Origin: Thiogranum sp.
GTDB lineage: Bacteria; Pseudomonadota; Gammaproteobacteria; DSM-19610
Assembly: GCA_030148805.1 (NCBI GenBank)
Contig: JASBSS010000001.1
Coordinates: forward strand, 186,001-250,000
Direction: 5' to 3'
Length of the DNA: 64,000 nt
Shown: in pieces, positions 52,769-62,319 of the stretch
Layout: each line of letters starts with the position of its first letter
Position numbering within the stretch: the first letter of the stretch is position 1
Notes under the pieces: generated by a model
The model's input: only the letters and a program-made list of their open reading frames with translations
Database searches by the model: none
What the model was told of the DNA's origin: nothing
Made by a program: the position numbers and the translations under genes

Positions 52769-52905
52769 AACATCTCCTTCATAATAGTCCGCTAGTACCA
52801 CACCGGAACTCCGGCTTGGGAAGAATACTGGCACAGTCAGGTAACGGATGAATGTCGCGGTCGTTACTTTGTGTTACAGAATATTTCACATCTGGGTAGG
52901 GAAAT

Positions 52906-53616
52906 TTGCCAAAAACCACAGCACACATATTGGTGGTGGACGACGACGAAGGCCTGAGACGGCTTACCGGGGAATACCTGGAAAACTCCGGGTTCGTAGT
53001 CACCGGTGTCGGCAACGGTGCCCAGATGCATCGCGCGCTCGAAGCCGGCCGTTTCGATCTGATCATTCTCGACATCATGTTGCCGGACACCGACGGCCTG
53101 ACACTGGCCCGCGAAATCCGCGCCGACGTCGACTGCCCGATCATCATGCTCTCAGCGCGCGGAGAAGACGTCGACCGCATCATCGGGCTGGAGGTCGGCG
53201 CCGACGACTACCTCGCCAAACCGTTTAACCCGCGCGAGCTGCTGGCGCGGATCCGCGCGGTCCTGCGGCGTAAAGACAGCGCCAATGCCGGCTCCCCGAG
53301 CGACGTCTATGCCTTCGGGCCTTACCGGCTCAACTACAGCAATCAGACGTTGAAACGCGAGGGCTCGGAGATCAGCCTGACGACAGGGGAATTCAACCTG
53401 TTGCGCTTTTTCAGCCACAATGCCAATCGGGTACTCACCCGCGATTCCATCTTGCAGGAACTCAAGGGCTACGAGCATAACCCGATGGACCGCAGCGTGG
53501 ACGTACAGATAACCCGCCTGCGGCGCAAGATCGAAGCCGACCCGAGCCGACCGGTCTACATCCGCACCGTGCGCGGTTCCGGTTATCTCTTTTCGCCCGA
53601 GGGTGGGGACGCGTGA
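52906..53616 (+). CDS. OmpR-family response regulator
   Basis: 236 residues from TTG at 52906 (no ATG precedes the receiver core VVDDDEGLRRL). Phospho-acceptor Asp56 in LIILDIMLPDTDG, Lys in DDYLAKPFNPREL, and a C-terminal winged helix (LTTGEFNLLRFFSHNANRVL, VDVQITRLRRKIEADPSRP). Its stop overlaps the kinase start by four bases. It probably controls its own promoter and the divergent Gln-rich gene. Confidence 0.95.
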   Translation: MPKTTAHILVVDDDEGLRRLTGEYLENSGFVVTGVGNGAQMHRALEAGRFDLIILDIMLPDTDGLTLAREIRADVDCPIIMLSARGEDVDRIIGLEVGADDYLAKPFNPRELLARIRAVLRRKDSANAGSPSDVYAFGPYRLNYSNQTLKREGSEISLTTGEFNLLRFFSHNANRVLTRDSILQELKGYEHNPMDRSVDVQITRLRRKIEADPSRPVYIRTVRGSGYLFSPEGGDA

Positions 53617-54941
53617 GCAAGCGCTTCCCCGCCTCCGCCGGCATGTACTGGCAGACGGCACGCCTGTTTCTGATCACGCTGTTGCTGGTTCAGGTCGCCA
53701 CCCTCGCGGTCACCGGCTATCTGGTCTTTCTTCCCGTGCTGCGCAGCTCGGTCAACGATCTGGCGGCGCTGATGGTCCTGTCCGCCAAGACCTACGTGGA
53801 ATTGCCGCCGGGCACACGCCCTGATTTCGTGCGGGAACTCAAGGATCGCCAGAATCTGACACTCCAGGTCAGCGACGGCCCGCGCACGGGCAAAGCCAGC
53901 TATCTTCCCTATGTCCTCAAGCTCGAGGATGCGCTCGGTGACTATCTGCAACACGACACCCGGATCCAGTCCGATGGTGAAAACCCGCCGACCTATTGGG
54001 TGGACCTGAATTTCGCCGGCGAATGGCTGCGGCTGAGCTTTTCCCGCCAGCGCATCGGCACGCATCCGCCACTCACCCTGTTGCTGCTGACGCTTTCGGC
54101 GCTGGTGATCACCGTGGTCACGACCATCCTGGTCTCGCGCCGCCTGACCGCCCCCCTGGTGGCCATGGCGCGGGCCACCCGTCAGGTGAGTCACGGCGCC
54201 CTCCCCGCTCCGCTACCGGAAGCCGGCCCGCGTGAGCTGGCCACCCTGGCGCGCAGTTTCAATCGCATGGCGATTCGGGTTCGCGACCTGCTCGACAGCC
54301 GCATCACCTTGTTGGCGGGCATATCGCACGACCTACGGACTCCCATGGCACGCATCCGGCTGCAACTCGAACTGATGCGCGGCAAGGCCGATGAGCAGCG
54401 ATTGAACGACATCGAGCAGGATCTGGAGGAGATGCAAGCGCTCATTTCGCAGTTGCTGGACATCGCCCGGGAAGTCAGCAATGAGAAAGTGGAGATGACG
54501 GCGCTGAAACCGGCGGTCATCGCGGTCGTCGAGCGCTTTCGCCGCAGCGGCTACGCCGTGAATGCCGCAGCGGTGCAGCCCTGTTCCCACCCGGTCAACG
54601 CGCTGGCGTTCAAACGCATCTTGACCAACTTTCTAGACAATGCCTTCGCCCACGGCAGTCCGCCGGTCGAGGTTCGCCTGCAGGCGGATGAAACACAGAT
54701 TAGGTTGGAAGTCCTTGATCAGGGAAATGCGCTCGAGTCCGGTGACGTCACCCACCTGTTCGAACCCTTTGTGCGCGCCCGGCGCTCCGCCGGAAGTGGC
54801 CTCGGGCTGGCGATCGTTCGCGGTATCGCACAGACCTATCAGTGGCAGGTGAGACTCGAGCCGAATCCAGGCGGCGGAACCACCGCCCGACTCGTTCTAC
54901 CGGTCCAGGCCGGCGACCGCGCTCCGGCCGCTGCTGGCTAG
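53613..54941 (+). CDS. EnvZ-type sensor histidine kinase
   Basis: 442 residues from GTG at 53613. Two membrane helices (about 17-45 and 150-172) flank a periplasmic domain of about 105 residues. HAMP (SRRLTAPLVAMARATRQVS...), phospho-acceptor His in GISHDLRTPMARIRL (about 238), N-box FKRILTNFLDNAFAHG and G-box GSGLGLAIVRG are intact. The DLRTPMARIRL segment is typical of the EnvZ group. The sensed signal is not evident. Confidence 0.95.
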   Translation: MSKRFPASAGMYWQTARLFLITLLLVQVATLAVTGYLVFLPVLRSSVNDLAALMVLSAKTYVELPPGTRPDFVRELKDRQNLTLQVSDGPRTGKASYLPYVLKLEDALGDYLQHDTRIQSDGENPPTYWVDLNFAGEWLRLSFSRQRIGTHPPLTLLLLTLSALVITVVTTILVSRRLTAPLVAMARATRQVSHGALPAPLPEAGPRELATLARSFNRMAIRVRDLLDSRITLLAGISHDLRTPMARIRLQLELMRGKADEQRLNDIEQDLEEMQALISQLLDIAREVSNEKVEMTALKPAVIAVVERFRRSGYAVNAAAVQPCSHPVNALAFKRILTNFLDNAFAHGSPPVEVRLQADETQIRLEVLDQGNALESGDVTHLFEPFVRARRSAGSGLGLAIVRGIAQTYQWQVRLEPNPGGGTTARLVLPVQAGDRAPAAAG

Positions 54942-54965
54942 GCGCTGCGCCCGTTCCTGGCTAAA

Positions 54966-54993
54966 CCCGCCGTCACCCGAGTGTGACGGCGGG
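54966..54993. terminator. Bidirectional-looking hairpin between kinase and MCP genes
   Basis: Perfect 11-bp stem CCCGCCGTCAC / GTGACGGCGGG with a 6-base loop, 25 bases after the kinase stop and 40 bases before the convergent MCP stop. There is no strong T-tract on either side. Confidence 0.65.
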
Positions 54994-55032
54994 AGCCAAC
55001 ACCCCCCCTTCACTGCATAAGTTGCCGCCTGC

Positions 55033-56700
55033 CTAACGGTTGAACTGACTCACAATCCCTTGCAGCTCCGTCGCCATGCGCGCCAGGTCCTGACTGGCCA
55101 CCGAGGTCTGCTCCGCGCCGCTGGCGGTCTCGGTCGCCATTTCGTTGATCTTGACGATGTTGCGATTGATTTCCTCGGAGACCGCGCTCTGCTCCTCGGA
55201 GGCGCTCGCGATCTGGGTGCTCATATCGTCGATCTTGGCCACCGCTTCGGCGATGGTGGAAAGCGCATGCCCCGATTCGGCCGCGTTGCTGACCACCGAG
55301 CGGGCTTTCTCCCGGCTCTGCTCCATCACCTGGACCGCGCGCTGCGATCCGGACTGCAGCTTCTCGATCATCAGGTTGATCTCCTCGGTGGATTCCTGGG
55401 TACGTCCGGCCAGGGTGCGCACCTCGTCGGCGACGACCGCGAATCCGCGTCCCTGTTCACCGGCGCGCGCCGCCTCGATGGCCGCGTTGAGCGCGAGCAG
55501 ATTCGTCTGCTCGGCGATGCTCTTGATGACGTCCAGCACGGCGTTGATGCCCTCACTCTGTTGCTCGAGCTCGTGCACCGTGACCGAAGCCTGCTCGATC
55601 TGCTCGGCCAGCTGATTGATTTCGGCCACGGACTTGTCCACCACGCGCCGACCGTTCAGCGCATGTTCGTTGGCTTCGCTGGCGGCACTGGCGGTATGGT
55701 TGATATTCTGGGTCACCTCCTGCACCGTCGCGGTCATCTCGTTCATGGCGGTGGCGACCTGTTCGGTCTCCGAGCGCTGCTGCTCGATGATGCGCCCGGT
55801 TTGCGCGGTGACCGCCGACATCTCCTCGGAGGCGGCCGACAGCTGTTCTGTCGTTCCGCTGATCTTCTCCAGCATGCCGAGCAGCTTCAGCCGCATGCCG
55901 TTCATCGCGGTGAGCAGTTCGCCAATCTCGTCCTGGCTGTCCACCTCGATGGCCTGGGTCAGATCGCCGGAGGCCGTCACCGTGGCCTTGCGAATGGCGC
56001 TGACGATGAAATTGGCGATGACGATGCTCAGCGAGAGCCCGACAATGAGGCTGATCAAGGCGACGACACTCAAGGTCTTGGCCACGGCCAGTTCGTGCGT
56101 CTCCGCGTCCTCGGCCGCCGTCCTGGTGAAATGCTCGATCTCCAGCAACAAGGTTTCCATCTCTTTATCCAGCTTCGCCTCTTCCTTTTCGATCCGCTCC
56201 ACTTCCTCATAGTCGATGTCGAAGTTGCGCTGGGCGATACGCGCCAGTATCTGTTCGGCGTGTTTGACGTAGCTCAGGTGTTCAGTGGAGATCGCCTTCA
56301 CGGAGCGCGCCACCTTGGCGAATTTCGCCTCTTGCTCGGCGCCGCCGTCAGAGACCGCCAAAGCGCCGGCTTCGTGCAGCCGGTCCTCGACATATCGGGT
56401 CTTGCCATCGAACGCCGCCCGCGATTCCTTGAAATATTCGTCAGCCGCGGGGTCATGCTGCATCTGCATGCCGTAGCGCAGCGCGCGCTCGAACAGAATC
56501 GCCTGCTCCAGCTGCCCGATGGTGGCCGCGGTAAGTTTCTCGGTAATCGGCATGTTCTTTTCGGCGATCGCAGCGATTTCCCTGCCGATGCTGCTAATGG
56601 ACTGATAAGCGTAAAACGAGCAAGCGCCCATCAACACCAACAGGATTCCCGAACACCCCATGATTTTCGCTTTTACCGACATGCGCTTATATATGTTCAC
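55033..56700 (-). CDS. Methyl-accepting chemotaxis protein
   Basis: 555 residues. Two membrane helices (about 12-31 and 210-235) flank a helical four-helix-bundle-type sensor domain ([21 protein letters not shown] at its start). HAMP follows, then the signalling hairpin with the conserved tip [20 protein letters not shown] and [15 protein letters not shown]. Gln/Glu pairs in the flanking helices are methylation candidates. No C-terminal CheR-binding pentapeptide is present. No che genes are nearby. Confidence 0.95.
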   Translation of the reverse strand: MNIYKRMSVKAKIMGCSGILLVLMGACSFYAYQSISSIGREIAAIAEKNMPITEKLTAATIGQLEQAILFERALRYGMQMQHDPAADEYFKESRAAFDGKTRYVEDRLHEAGALAVSDGGAEQEAKFAKVARSVKAISTEHLSYVKHAEQILARIAQRNFDIDYEEVERIEKEEAKLDKEMETLLLEIEHFTRTAAEDAETHELAVAKTLSVVALISLIVGLSLSIVIANFIVSAIRKATVTASGDLTQAIEVDSQDEIGELLTAMNGMRLKLLGMLEKISGTTEQLSAASEEMSAVTAQTGRIIEQQRSETEQVATAMNEMTATVQEVTQNINHTASAASEANEHALNGRRVVDKSVAEINQLAEQIEQASVTVHELEQQSEGINAVLDVIKSIAEQTNLLALNAAIEAARAGEQGRGFAVVADEVRTLAGRTQESTEEINLMIEKLQSGSQRAVQVMEQSREKARSVVSNAAESGHALSTIAEAVAKIDDMSTQIASASEEQSAVSEEINRNIVKINEMATETASGAEQTSVASQDLARMATELQGIVSQFNR

Positions 56701-57186
56701 GATCCGCTCCTAAGTGATCCGGTCATTGCGTCAATGACATCTATCCCACCCCAGCCAGCGCACGGCGCCGACACCATTAGGACGACCAAGTCGTTCACGA
56801 GCGGCCCGGCCACTCGCTCACGTGGCGATCGGTTCGCGTTGCTTGGTCGCCAATTCGGGGAAAAGAGAAGTACTGGCAGGAGAACCGGACCAGCCGCTGG
56901 CAACCGTTGCCCGAAGCTGGAAAGCTGTGAAAAGTCTTGTACGTTATTGTGGAGAGACATCGGTCCTATCCCTTCCTTTCCTTTTCCTAAAGCCGTAAAA
57001 AAATAGGATTATTCCTACATTCTCGGCTTGAAAGGGGTAACGCCCGAAGTTAAGATTTCTTTAAATCTTTATATATATAATTGATTTTAATTATTTTTTT
57101 ATGTCCTACGTGGTTCTGCGGATTTTAGGGCTTGTTCTTCGCTTGCGGCAGGGCAGAGATAGATCGCTTGGACGAGGGATGACCCG
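56701..57186. other. Intergenic stretch with very AT-rich core
   Basis: About 485 bases upstream of the MCP gene and downstream of the PilZ gene (both minus strand). The part 57000-57110 is strikingly A/T rich (runs of A and T, TATATATA near 57070) in an otherwise GC-rich window. No coding frame is supported. It likely contains the MCP promoter and perhaps a PilZ terminator. Confidence 0.5.
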
Positions 57187-57471
57187 TCAATACAGCGCGG
57201 CTTCCGACTTCGACATGTACATCACGCCGATACCGTTGTTGAGCACGTGGACGACGAAGGCCCGCAATGCTACCACGCGGGAGGTTTTCCTATCGCTGAC
57301 CACGTATTCGAAATCCACCCGCGCGGAGCGTTCGAAATTGTGCCCCTCCAATTCAAGGTAAGCACCGTCTTCACTGACATCGCGTATGGTGACTGGCATC
57401 ACTTGCCCGTAGGCATCCTTTAAAAAAGCGGTAATGGCGACCTTTCGTCTTCTTCGAAGTCTATGCTCCAT
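57187..57471 (-). CDS. Single-domain PilZ protein
   Basis: 94 residues from the ATG at 57471. PilZ hallmarks: the Arg cluster EHRLRRRRKV (RxxxR) and DVSEDGAYLEL (DxSxxG), followed by the beta-barrel RVDFEYVVSDRKTSRVVALRAFVVH. These bind c-di-GMP. It may act as a c-di-GMP adaptor, for instance on motility or the Flp pilus, given the diguanylate cyclase at 16130 and the neighbouring MCP. Confidence 0.9.
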   Translation of the reverse strand: MEHRLRRRRKVAITAFLKDAYGQVMPVTIRDVSEDGAYLELEGHNFERSARVDFEYVVSDRKTSRVVALRAFVVHVLNNGIGVMYMSKSEAALY

Positions 57472-57574
57472 CGCGTAAGTCTCCTGTAAATCAACTCGGT
57501 GAAAACTGAATTTTTCCAGTGATAAGTTTAGCTTAGGAAAAATGACCGACAACATGGGAGGATGCCGACAGGGG

Positions 57575-57592
57575 TGTAGTCTTGCGCCTACA
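57575..57592. promoter_or_regulatory. Dyad TGTAG-N8-CTACA upstream of the PilZ gene
   Basis: An inverted repeat resembling the dyad at 17458 (TGTAG-N9-CTACA there when read with the same arms). It lies about 105 bases upstream of the PilZ start. It may be a binding site for the same NarL-type regulator; the spacer differs by one base, which weakens this. Confidence 0.35.
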
Positions 57593-57635
57593 ACCCTGAG
57601 TCATGAACGGTTTCCAAGTCATGCCGAGTACTTAA

Positions 57636-57713
57636 ATTTGCTGGGTAGACTTGCTGGGTAGACTTGCTGAGTAGACTTGCTGAGTAGATTTACTGAGTAG
57701 ATTTGCTGACGAG
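57636..57713. repeat. 13-bp tandem repeat, six copies
   Basis: Six consecutive 13-base units close to ACTTGCTGAGTAG. Units two to five differ by one or two bases from this form; the first and last are more divergent. The period is not a multiple of three and no gene covers it. It lies between the PilZ gene and the phosphate porin promoter. Confidence 0.9.
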
Positions 57714-58122
57714 AACCTGCTCTCACTCCGGGTGCAAGCGCTGCGTTCGCTCTGCAAAGCCGGGCACTCAGCGGGCACCTACCGCCTCTTGCCTCACCCG
57801 CAGAGTCAGCTCCAAGGTCGATTTCAGAACACCCCAACAAGCCTTCGACCCGCTCCGAGCTCACGGCGATAACCCTTCGGGGTGTAGCGGGCAGGGGCAA
57901 AGTGCCACGCCATCGAAGCTACGCACACGCCTGATGCCCCCACGAAATCCTCATGTTTCTTTCATATAAAACAATGACATTCAAGTATTCGTTTAGTCAT
58001 AAGATTGTCATACAACACTTGTAATCTCCCCGCGTTCGCCGCCAGCGGATCGCTGCACCGGCAAGAACAAAACGCCAGGCCCCGCCTGGTTCATCCCCTC
58101 TTCAAGACACGAGGAACCAGTA
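57714..58122. other. Intergenic stretch before the phosphate cluster
   Basis: About 400 bases. The first 250 are GC-rich and have the look of untranslated or structured sequence but match nothing I recognise; the last 150 become AT rich and contain the Pho box at 57994. A structured RNA in 57714-57900 cannot be excluded. Confidence 0.4.
57994..58011 (+). promoter_or_regulatory. Pho box (PhoB site)
   Basis: TAGTCATAAGATTGTCAT matches 13 of 18 positions of the PhoB consensus CTGTCATAAATCTGTCAT, with both GTCAT repeats spaced by 11 bases. It lies about 110 bases upstream of the porin start, in an AT-rich promoter region. Predicts induction of porin-pst genes under phosphate limitation. Confidence 0.7.
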
Positions 58123-59214
58123 ATGCGTATTACCTTTCGCGGAACGGCACTTATGGCCTCATTGGGTTTGATAGCCATCAACGCCCAGGCCAATACCGAC
58201 ACGCTGTCGAGCTGGGCCGACCACACCAAGGTCGGCGGCAAGACCTATATCGACCTCAGCAATATCAACCAGGAAACCGACAACAGCAAAACCGATCCCA
58301 GCGGCATCGGTGTCGACGTCAAACGCTTCTATCTGGGTATCGATCACAGCTTCAACGACCTCTGGTCGGCCAACCTGACGACGGATTTCAACTACAAGGC
58401 CAATGACGGCGAAACCCAGCTGTTTGTCAAAAAGGCGTTTCTGCAGGCCAAGCTGTCCGACGCGGCGGTCCTGCGGGCCGGTTCGGCCGACCTTCCCTGG
58501 GTGCCCTACGTGGAACATCTGTACGGCTATCGCTATGTGGAGAACACCCTGATCGACCGACTCAAGTTCGGCACCTCCGCCGACTGGGGCATCCACGCGG
58601 GCGGCAAGCTGCTCGATGGCATGCTCAGCTATTCCGCCTCGGCGATAAACGGCAACGGCTATAAGAACCCCTCGCGCTCGAAGAGCCTGGACTTCACCGG
58701 TCGTATCGGGATCGAACCGATCGAGGGATTGCATCTGGCGGGAGATTACTACAGCGGCAAACTCGGACAGGACACCCAGACCGGTCCGTCGACCCGCAGC
58801 GTCAGCCGCTGGGATGCGCTCGTCGCCTATGTGAACCCGGGTTGGCGCATCGGCGCGGAATACTTCACTGCCGACAACTGGAAGACCTCGGCCAACAACG
58901 CGGTTCTCAGCGCCAACCCCAGTGACAAAGCCGACGGCTACTCGATCTGGGGCTCGGTCTCCCCGATGGCCAAGGTCTCGCTGTTTGCGCGTTACGACCA
59001 CGCCAAACCCAACAAGGACACCAACCCCGACCTGCAAGACGATTATTACGATGCCGGCATTTCCTACGCCGCCTACAAGAACGTGGATATCGCGCTGGTA
59101 TACAAGCATGAAAAGGTGGAAAACGGCACCATCAGCACGAGCAACGGGACCATCGGCGGCGTCAATGACGGCACCTATGACGAAATCGGTCTGTGGTCGC
59201 AGATGAAGTTCTGA
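58123..59214 (+). CDS. OprP/OprO-like phosphate-selective porin
   Basis: 363 residues with a signal peptide (ALMASLGLIAINAQA). The mature protein is a chain of alternating amphipathic strands with Gly/Tyr turns (LGIDHSFNDLWSANLTTDF, LHLAGDYYSGKLG, DYYDAGISYAAYKNVDIALV) and ends in a C-terminal Phe (LWSQMKF), as outer-membrane barrels do. Placement between a Pho box and pstS strongly suggests phosphate or polyphosphate uptake. Shorter than Pseudomonas OprP, so the barrel assignment is by pattern. Confidence 0.88.
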   Translation: MRITFRGTALMASLGLIAINAQANTDTLSSWADHTKVGGKTYIDLSNINQETDNSKTDPSGIGVDVKRFYLGIDHSFNDLWSANLTTDFNYKANDGETQLFVKKAFLQAKLSDAAVLRAGSADLPWVPYVEHLYGYRYVENTLIDRLKFGTSADWGIHAGGKLLDGMLSYSASAINGNGYKNPSRSKSLDFTGRIGIEPIEGLHLAGDYYSGKLGQDTQTGPSTRSVSRWDALVAYVNPGWRIGAEYFTADNWKTSANNAVLSANPSDKADGYSIWGSVSPMAKVSLFARYDHAKPNKDTNPDLQDDYYDAGISYAAYKNVDIALVYKHEKVENGTISTSNGTIGGVNDGTYDEIGLWSQMKF

Positions 59215-59241
59215 CCCCCGCGCGCGTTCACGGACGGTCGA

Positions 59242-59271
59242 TCGGAACTTAAACCGAATCCGGTGTTCCGA
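59242..59271 (+). terminator. Hairpin between porin and pstS
   Basis: TCGGAAC pairs with GTTCCGA and an inner ACCG/CGGT stem extends it, in the 137-base gap. No T-tract follows, so it is more likely an attenuator or mRNA-stabilising element than a full terminator. Confidence 0.45.
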
Positions 59272-59351
59272 CTAGACGCGCCGAAATGCGGAACGCGGTA
59301 GCAGGGATTTCGTAGTACAACCGGTACACAGTTCACCGAGAGGAAGCAAAG

Positions 59352-60428
59352 ATGAAGATATTCTCAAGTAGTGGCAACTATGCGCGCAAACTCGCCATCG
59401 GCCTGTCGCTGATCGGTCTTCTCCAAGGGGGCGGCGCGCTCGCCGCGACCAAGGAGATTTCGGGGGCGGGCGCGACTTTCCCCTACCCCGTATACGCCAA
59501 GTGGGCCCAGGCCTACGCCGGCCACACCGGCGTCAAACTCAACTATCAGTCCATCGGCTCGGGAGGTGGAATCAAACAGATAGAAGCCAACACGGTCGAC
59601 TTCGGCGCCTCCGACGCGCCGCTGAAACCCGAGGAGCTGAAGAAACACCAGCTGATGCAGTTCCCGACCGTCATGGGCGGCGTGGTTCCGGTGGTCAATG
59701 TTCCCGGCATCAAAGCCGGTGAACTCAAACTCACCCCCGAGTTGCTCGCCGATATCTATTTGGGCAAAATCACCCAATGGAACGATCCAGCCATCACCGC
59801 GCTGAACCCCGGTATCACGCTGCCGGCGAAGGCGATTACCGTGGTGCACCGCTCGGACGGCTCCGGAACCACCTGGATCTACACCAACTATCTCTCCAAG
59901 GTCAGCCCCACCTGGCGCCAGAAGGTGGGCAACAACAAATCGGTCGCCTGGCCGGTGGGTATCGGCGGCAAGGGCAACGAGGGCGTGGCGTCCTATGTCG
60001 GCCGTATCAAGGGTGCGATCGGCTATGTCGAATACGCCTACGCGTTGCAGAACAAAATGGCGCACGCCAAGTTGAAGAACGCCGCCGGTGAATTTGTCGA
60101 CCCGAACAGTGAGTCGTTCCAAGCCGCGGCGGCCAACGCCGACTGGGCGCACGCACCGGGTTTCTACATGGTGCTGACCGACCAACCCGGGGCGAAAAGC
60201 TGGCCGATCACGGGCGCGACCTTTATTCTACTGCACACCAAGCAGAAGAAACCCGCCGTCGGCAAGCAAGTCCTGGCTTTCTTCGACTGGGCCTATAAAA
60301 ACGGCGGCGACATGGCCAGCAAACTGGACTATGTGCCCATGCCCGCCAACGTGGTCAAGCTCGTCGAACAGACCTGGCACAGCCAGATCAAAGGTCCGGA
60401 CGGCAAGCCCCTGAGCCGCCCGATGTAA
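59352..60428 (+). CDS. pstS: Phosphate-binding protein PstS
   Basis: 358 residues, GAGAGGAAG ribosome binding site just upstream. Signal peptide ends near GGALAA. Phosphate-binding motifs: ISGAGATFPYPVYAKW, YQSIGSGGGIKQI, DFGASDAPL and VVHRSDGSGTTWIYTNYLS. Length and order match E. coli PstS. It delivers phosphate to PstCA in the inner membrane. Confidence 0.97.
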   Translation: MKIFSSSGNYARKLAIGLSLIGLLQGGGALAATKEISGAGATFPYPVYAKWAQAYAGHTGVKLNYQSIGSGGGIKQIEANTVDFGASDAPLKPEELKKHQLMQFPTVMGGVVPVVNVPGIKAGELKLTPELLADIYLGKITQWNDPAITALNPGITLPAKAITVVHRSDGSGTTWIYTNYLSKVSPTWRQKVGNNKSVAWPVGIGGKGNEGVASYVGRIKGAIGYVEYAYALQNKMAHAKLKNAAGEFVDPNSESFQAAAANADWAHAPGFYMVLTDQPGAKSWPITGATFILLHTKQKKPAVGKQVLAFFDWAYKNGGDMASKLDYVPMPANVVKLVEQTWHSQIKGPDGKPLSRPM

Positions 60429-60465
60429 TGCGCGCGATCGGAGCGAGAGAGCGGCCATTGCCAAG

Positions 60466-61458
60466 ATGTTGATATCGAGCGCGCGCGTCGATCCCGATCC
60501 GTCGCAGACCGAAGGCCTCACCACCACGTCGCCTGGCAAAGGCGACGTGGTGCGTGACCGTCTGTTCCGTGGCGCGACCCTGTGCTCCAGCGCCGCGGTA
60601 TTCACGCTGGTATTGGCAATCATCGTTTCGCTGGCCGTCGGCGCGAGCCTGGCATTGCAGAAGTTCGGCCTTGGCTTTGTCGGCAGCACCCAATGGAATC
60701 CGGTCACCGAGACCTTCGGCGCCGCCGCCCCGATCTACGGCACGTTGGTGACCGCGCTTATCGCCATGCTGCTCGGCATCCCGCTCAGCTTCGGCGTGGC
60801 GCTGTTCATCACCGAGGTGGCACCGGTCTGGCTGAAGCGCCCCATCGGCACCGCGGTGGAATTGCTGGCCGCTGTGCCCAGCATTATCTATGGCATGTGG
60901 GGTCTGTTCGTCTTCGCCCCCTGGTTCGCCGATCATCTGCAACCCTGGATGCAGGCCTACCTGGGCCCCTTGCCCTACGTCGGCGCCCTGTTCCAGGGTC
61001 CGCCCATGGGTATCGGAATGCTTTCCGCCGGCCTGATTCTGGCTGTGATGGTGATCCCTTTCATCACGGCGGTGATGCGCGACGTCTTCGCCACGGTGCC
61101 GACCGAACTGCGGGAATCTGCCTATGGCCTCGGCGCCACCACCTGGGAAGTCGTGCGCCACGTGATCGTGCCCTACACCCGGGTTGGCGCACTCGGCGGG
61201 ATTATGCTCGGCCTGGGGCGGGCGTTGGGAGAGACCATGGCGGTAACCTTCGTCATCGGCAACGCACAGCGGATCAGCACGTCACTGTTCATGCCGGGAA
61301 ACACGATTTCCTCGGCGCTTGCCAATGAATTCAACGAGGCGGTCGGCGACACTTACACCTCATCGTTATTGGCATTGGGATTAATTCTGTTCACCATCAC
61401 CTTCATCGTTCTGGCCGGTGCCCGCTTGTTGCTCGGTAGGATCGGCGGGCGGGTCTGA
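60466..61458 (+). CDS. pstC: Phosphate ABC transporter permease PstC
   Basis: 330 residues as read from the ATG at 60466; six membrane helices. The conserved EAA-type loop ([21 protein letters not shown]) and the helix starting [17 protein letters not shown] are clear. The first 27 residues ([19 protein letters not shown] region) are not typical, and in-frame GTG codons at 60547 and 60550, inside a perfect hairpin, are alternative starts close to the usual N-terminus [10 protein letters not shown]. Confidence 0.93.
   Translation: MLISSARVDPDPSQTEGLTTTSPGKGDVVRDRLFRGATLCSSAAVFTLVLAIIVSLAVGASLALQKFGLGFVGSTQWNPVTETFGAAAPIYGTLVTALIAMLLGIPLSFGVALFITEVAPVWLKRPIGTAVELLAAVPSIIYGMWGLFVFAPWFADHLQPWMQAYLGPLPYVGALFQGPPMGIGMLSAGLILAVMVIPFITAVMRDVFATVPTELRESAYGLGATTWEVVRHVIVPYTRVGALGGIMLGLGRALGETMAVTFVIGNAQRISTSLFMPGNTISSALANEFNEAVGDTYTSSLLALGLILFTITFIVLAGARLLLGRIGGRV
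60522..60552 (+). promoter_or_regulatory. Perfect 12-bp hairpin at the 5' end of pstC
   Basis: CACCACGTCGCC and GGCGACGTGGTG flank a 7-base loop. It starts 56 bases after the annotated pstC ATG and ends at two in-frame GTG codons. It may reduce pstC translation relative to pstS or mark an intercistronic boundary. Confidence 0.55.
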
Positions 61459-61468
61459 AAGCCAACAC

Positions 61469-62311
61469 ATGACTCTCTACCAACGACGACGTCTCACCAA
61501 CCTCTTCGCCCTGAGCCTGTCGGTGGCGGCCACCGGACTGGCGCTGTCGTTTCTTCTCTGGATACTCTGGACGCTGATCGTCAACGGGTTGCCCTATCTC
61601 GAACTGCACACATTCACCGCAAACACGCCTCCGCCCGGGGCCCGGGGGGGGCTGGCGAACGCCATTGTCGGCAGCCTGATTCTCACCGCCGGGGGCGTGC
61701 TGATCGGCGCCCCGCTCGGCATCCTGGCCGGCACCTATCTGTCGGAATTCGGACGAAACTCCAGGCTTGCCGCGCTGGTGCGCTTTGTCAACGACGTGCT
61801 GCTAAGCGCGCCATCCATCGTCATCGGGGTGTTCGTCTACGAGATTCTGGTAAGACGCGCGGGCCACTTCTCCGCCTATGCAGGCTCTGTGGCGCTGGCT
61901 TTGATCGTGATTCCGATCGTGGTCCGCACCAGCGAGGACATGCTGCGGCTGGTCTCCGACACCATGCGCGAGGCGGCCGCCGCGCTCGGCGCGCCACAGT
62001 GGAAAGTCACCACCCATATCGTCTATCGGGCGGCCAGACCGGGCATTCTCACCGGCATTCTGCTGGCGATCGCGCGCGTCAGTGGCGAGACGGCACCGCT
62101 TTTGTTTACCGCGCTGAACAACCAGTTCTGGAGCACGCGCCTGGACCAGCCGATCGCGAATCTGCCGGTCGTCATCTTTCAATTCGCGATGAGCCCCTAC
62201 GATGATTGGCAGCACCTCGCATGGGCCGGCGCGCTGATCATCACCTTCAGCATTCTGATCCTCAATATCGTGGCCCGCAGTTTTCTGCGCGCGCGCGTAC
62301 CCCGTTACTGA
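61469..62311 (+). CDS. pstA: Phosphate ABC transporter permease PstA
   Basis: 280 residues from the ATG at 61469, ten bases after pstC. Six membrane helices; conserved segments [39 protein letters not shown] (EAA loop) and [20 protein letters not shown]. Forms the channel with PstC. Confidence 0.96.
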   Translation: MTLYQRRRLTNLFALSLSVAATGLALSFLLWILWTLIVNGLPYLELHTFTANTPPPGARGGLANAIVGSLILTAGGVLIGAPLGILAGTYLSEFGRNSRLAALVRFVNDVLLSAPSIVIGVFVYEILVRRAGHFSAYAGSVALALIVIPIVVRTSEDMLRLVSDTMREAAAALGAPQWKVTTHIVYRAARPGILTGILLAIARVSGETAPLLFTALNNQFWSTRLDQPIANLPVVIFQFAMSPYDDWQHLAWAGALIITFSILILNIVARSFLRARVPRY

Positions 62312-62319
62312 GAGCGATT

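Noticed and set aside
55060-57006. Plus-strand open frame of about 650 codons opposite the MCP gene
   Set aside because: It mirrors the repetitive coiled-coil codons of the chemotaxis protein and gives a Leu/His/Arg/Gly-rich product without recognisable domains.
57636-57713. CRISPR array
   Set aside because: Units are 13 bases and contiguous, without unique spacers, and no cas genes are near.
59215-59351. Second Pho box directly before pstS
   Set aside because: No pair of GTCAT-type repeats with 11-base spacing is visible there; pstS is probably expressed from the porin promoter.
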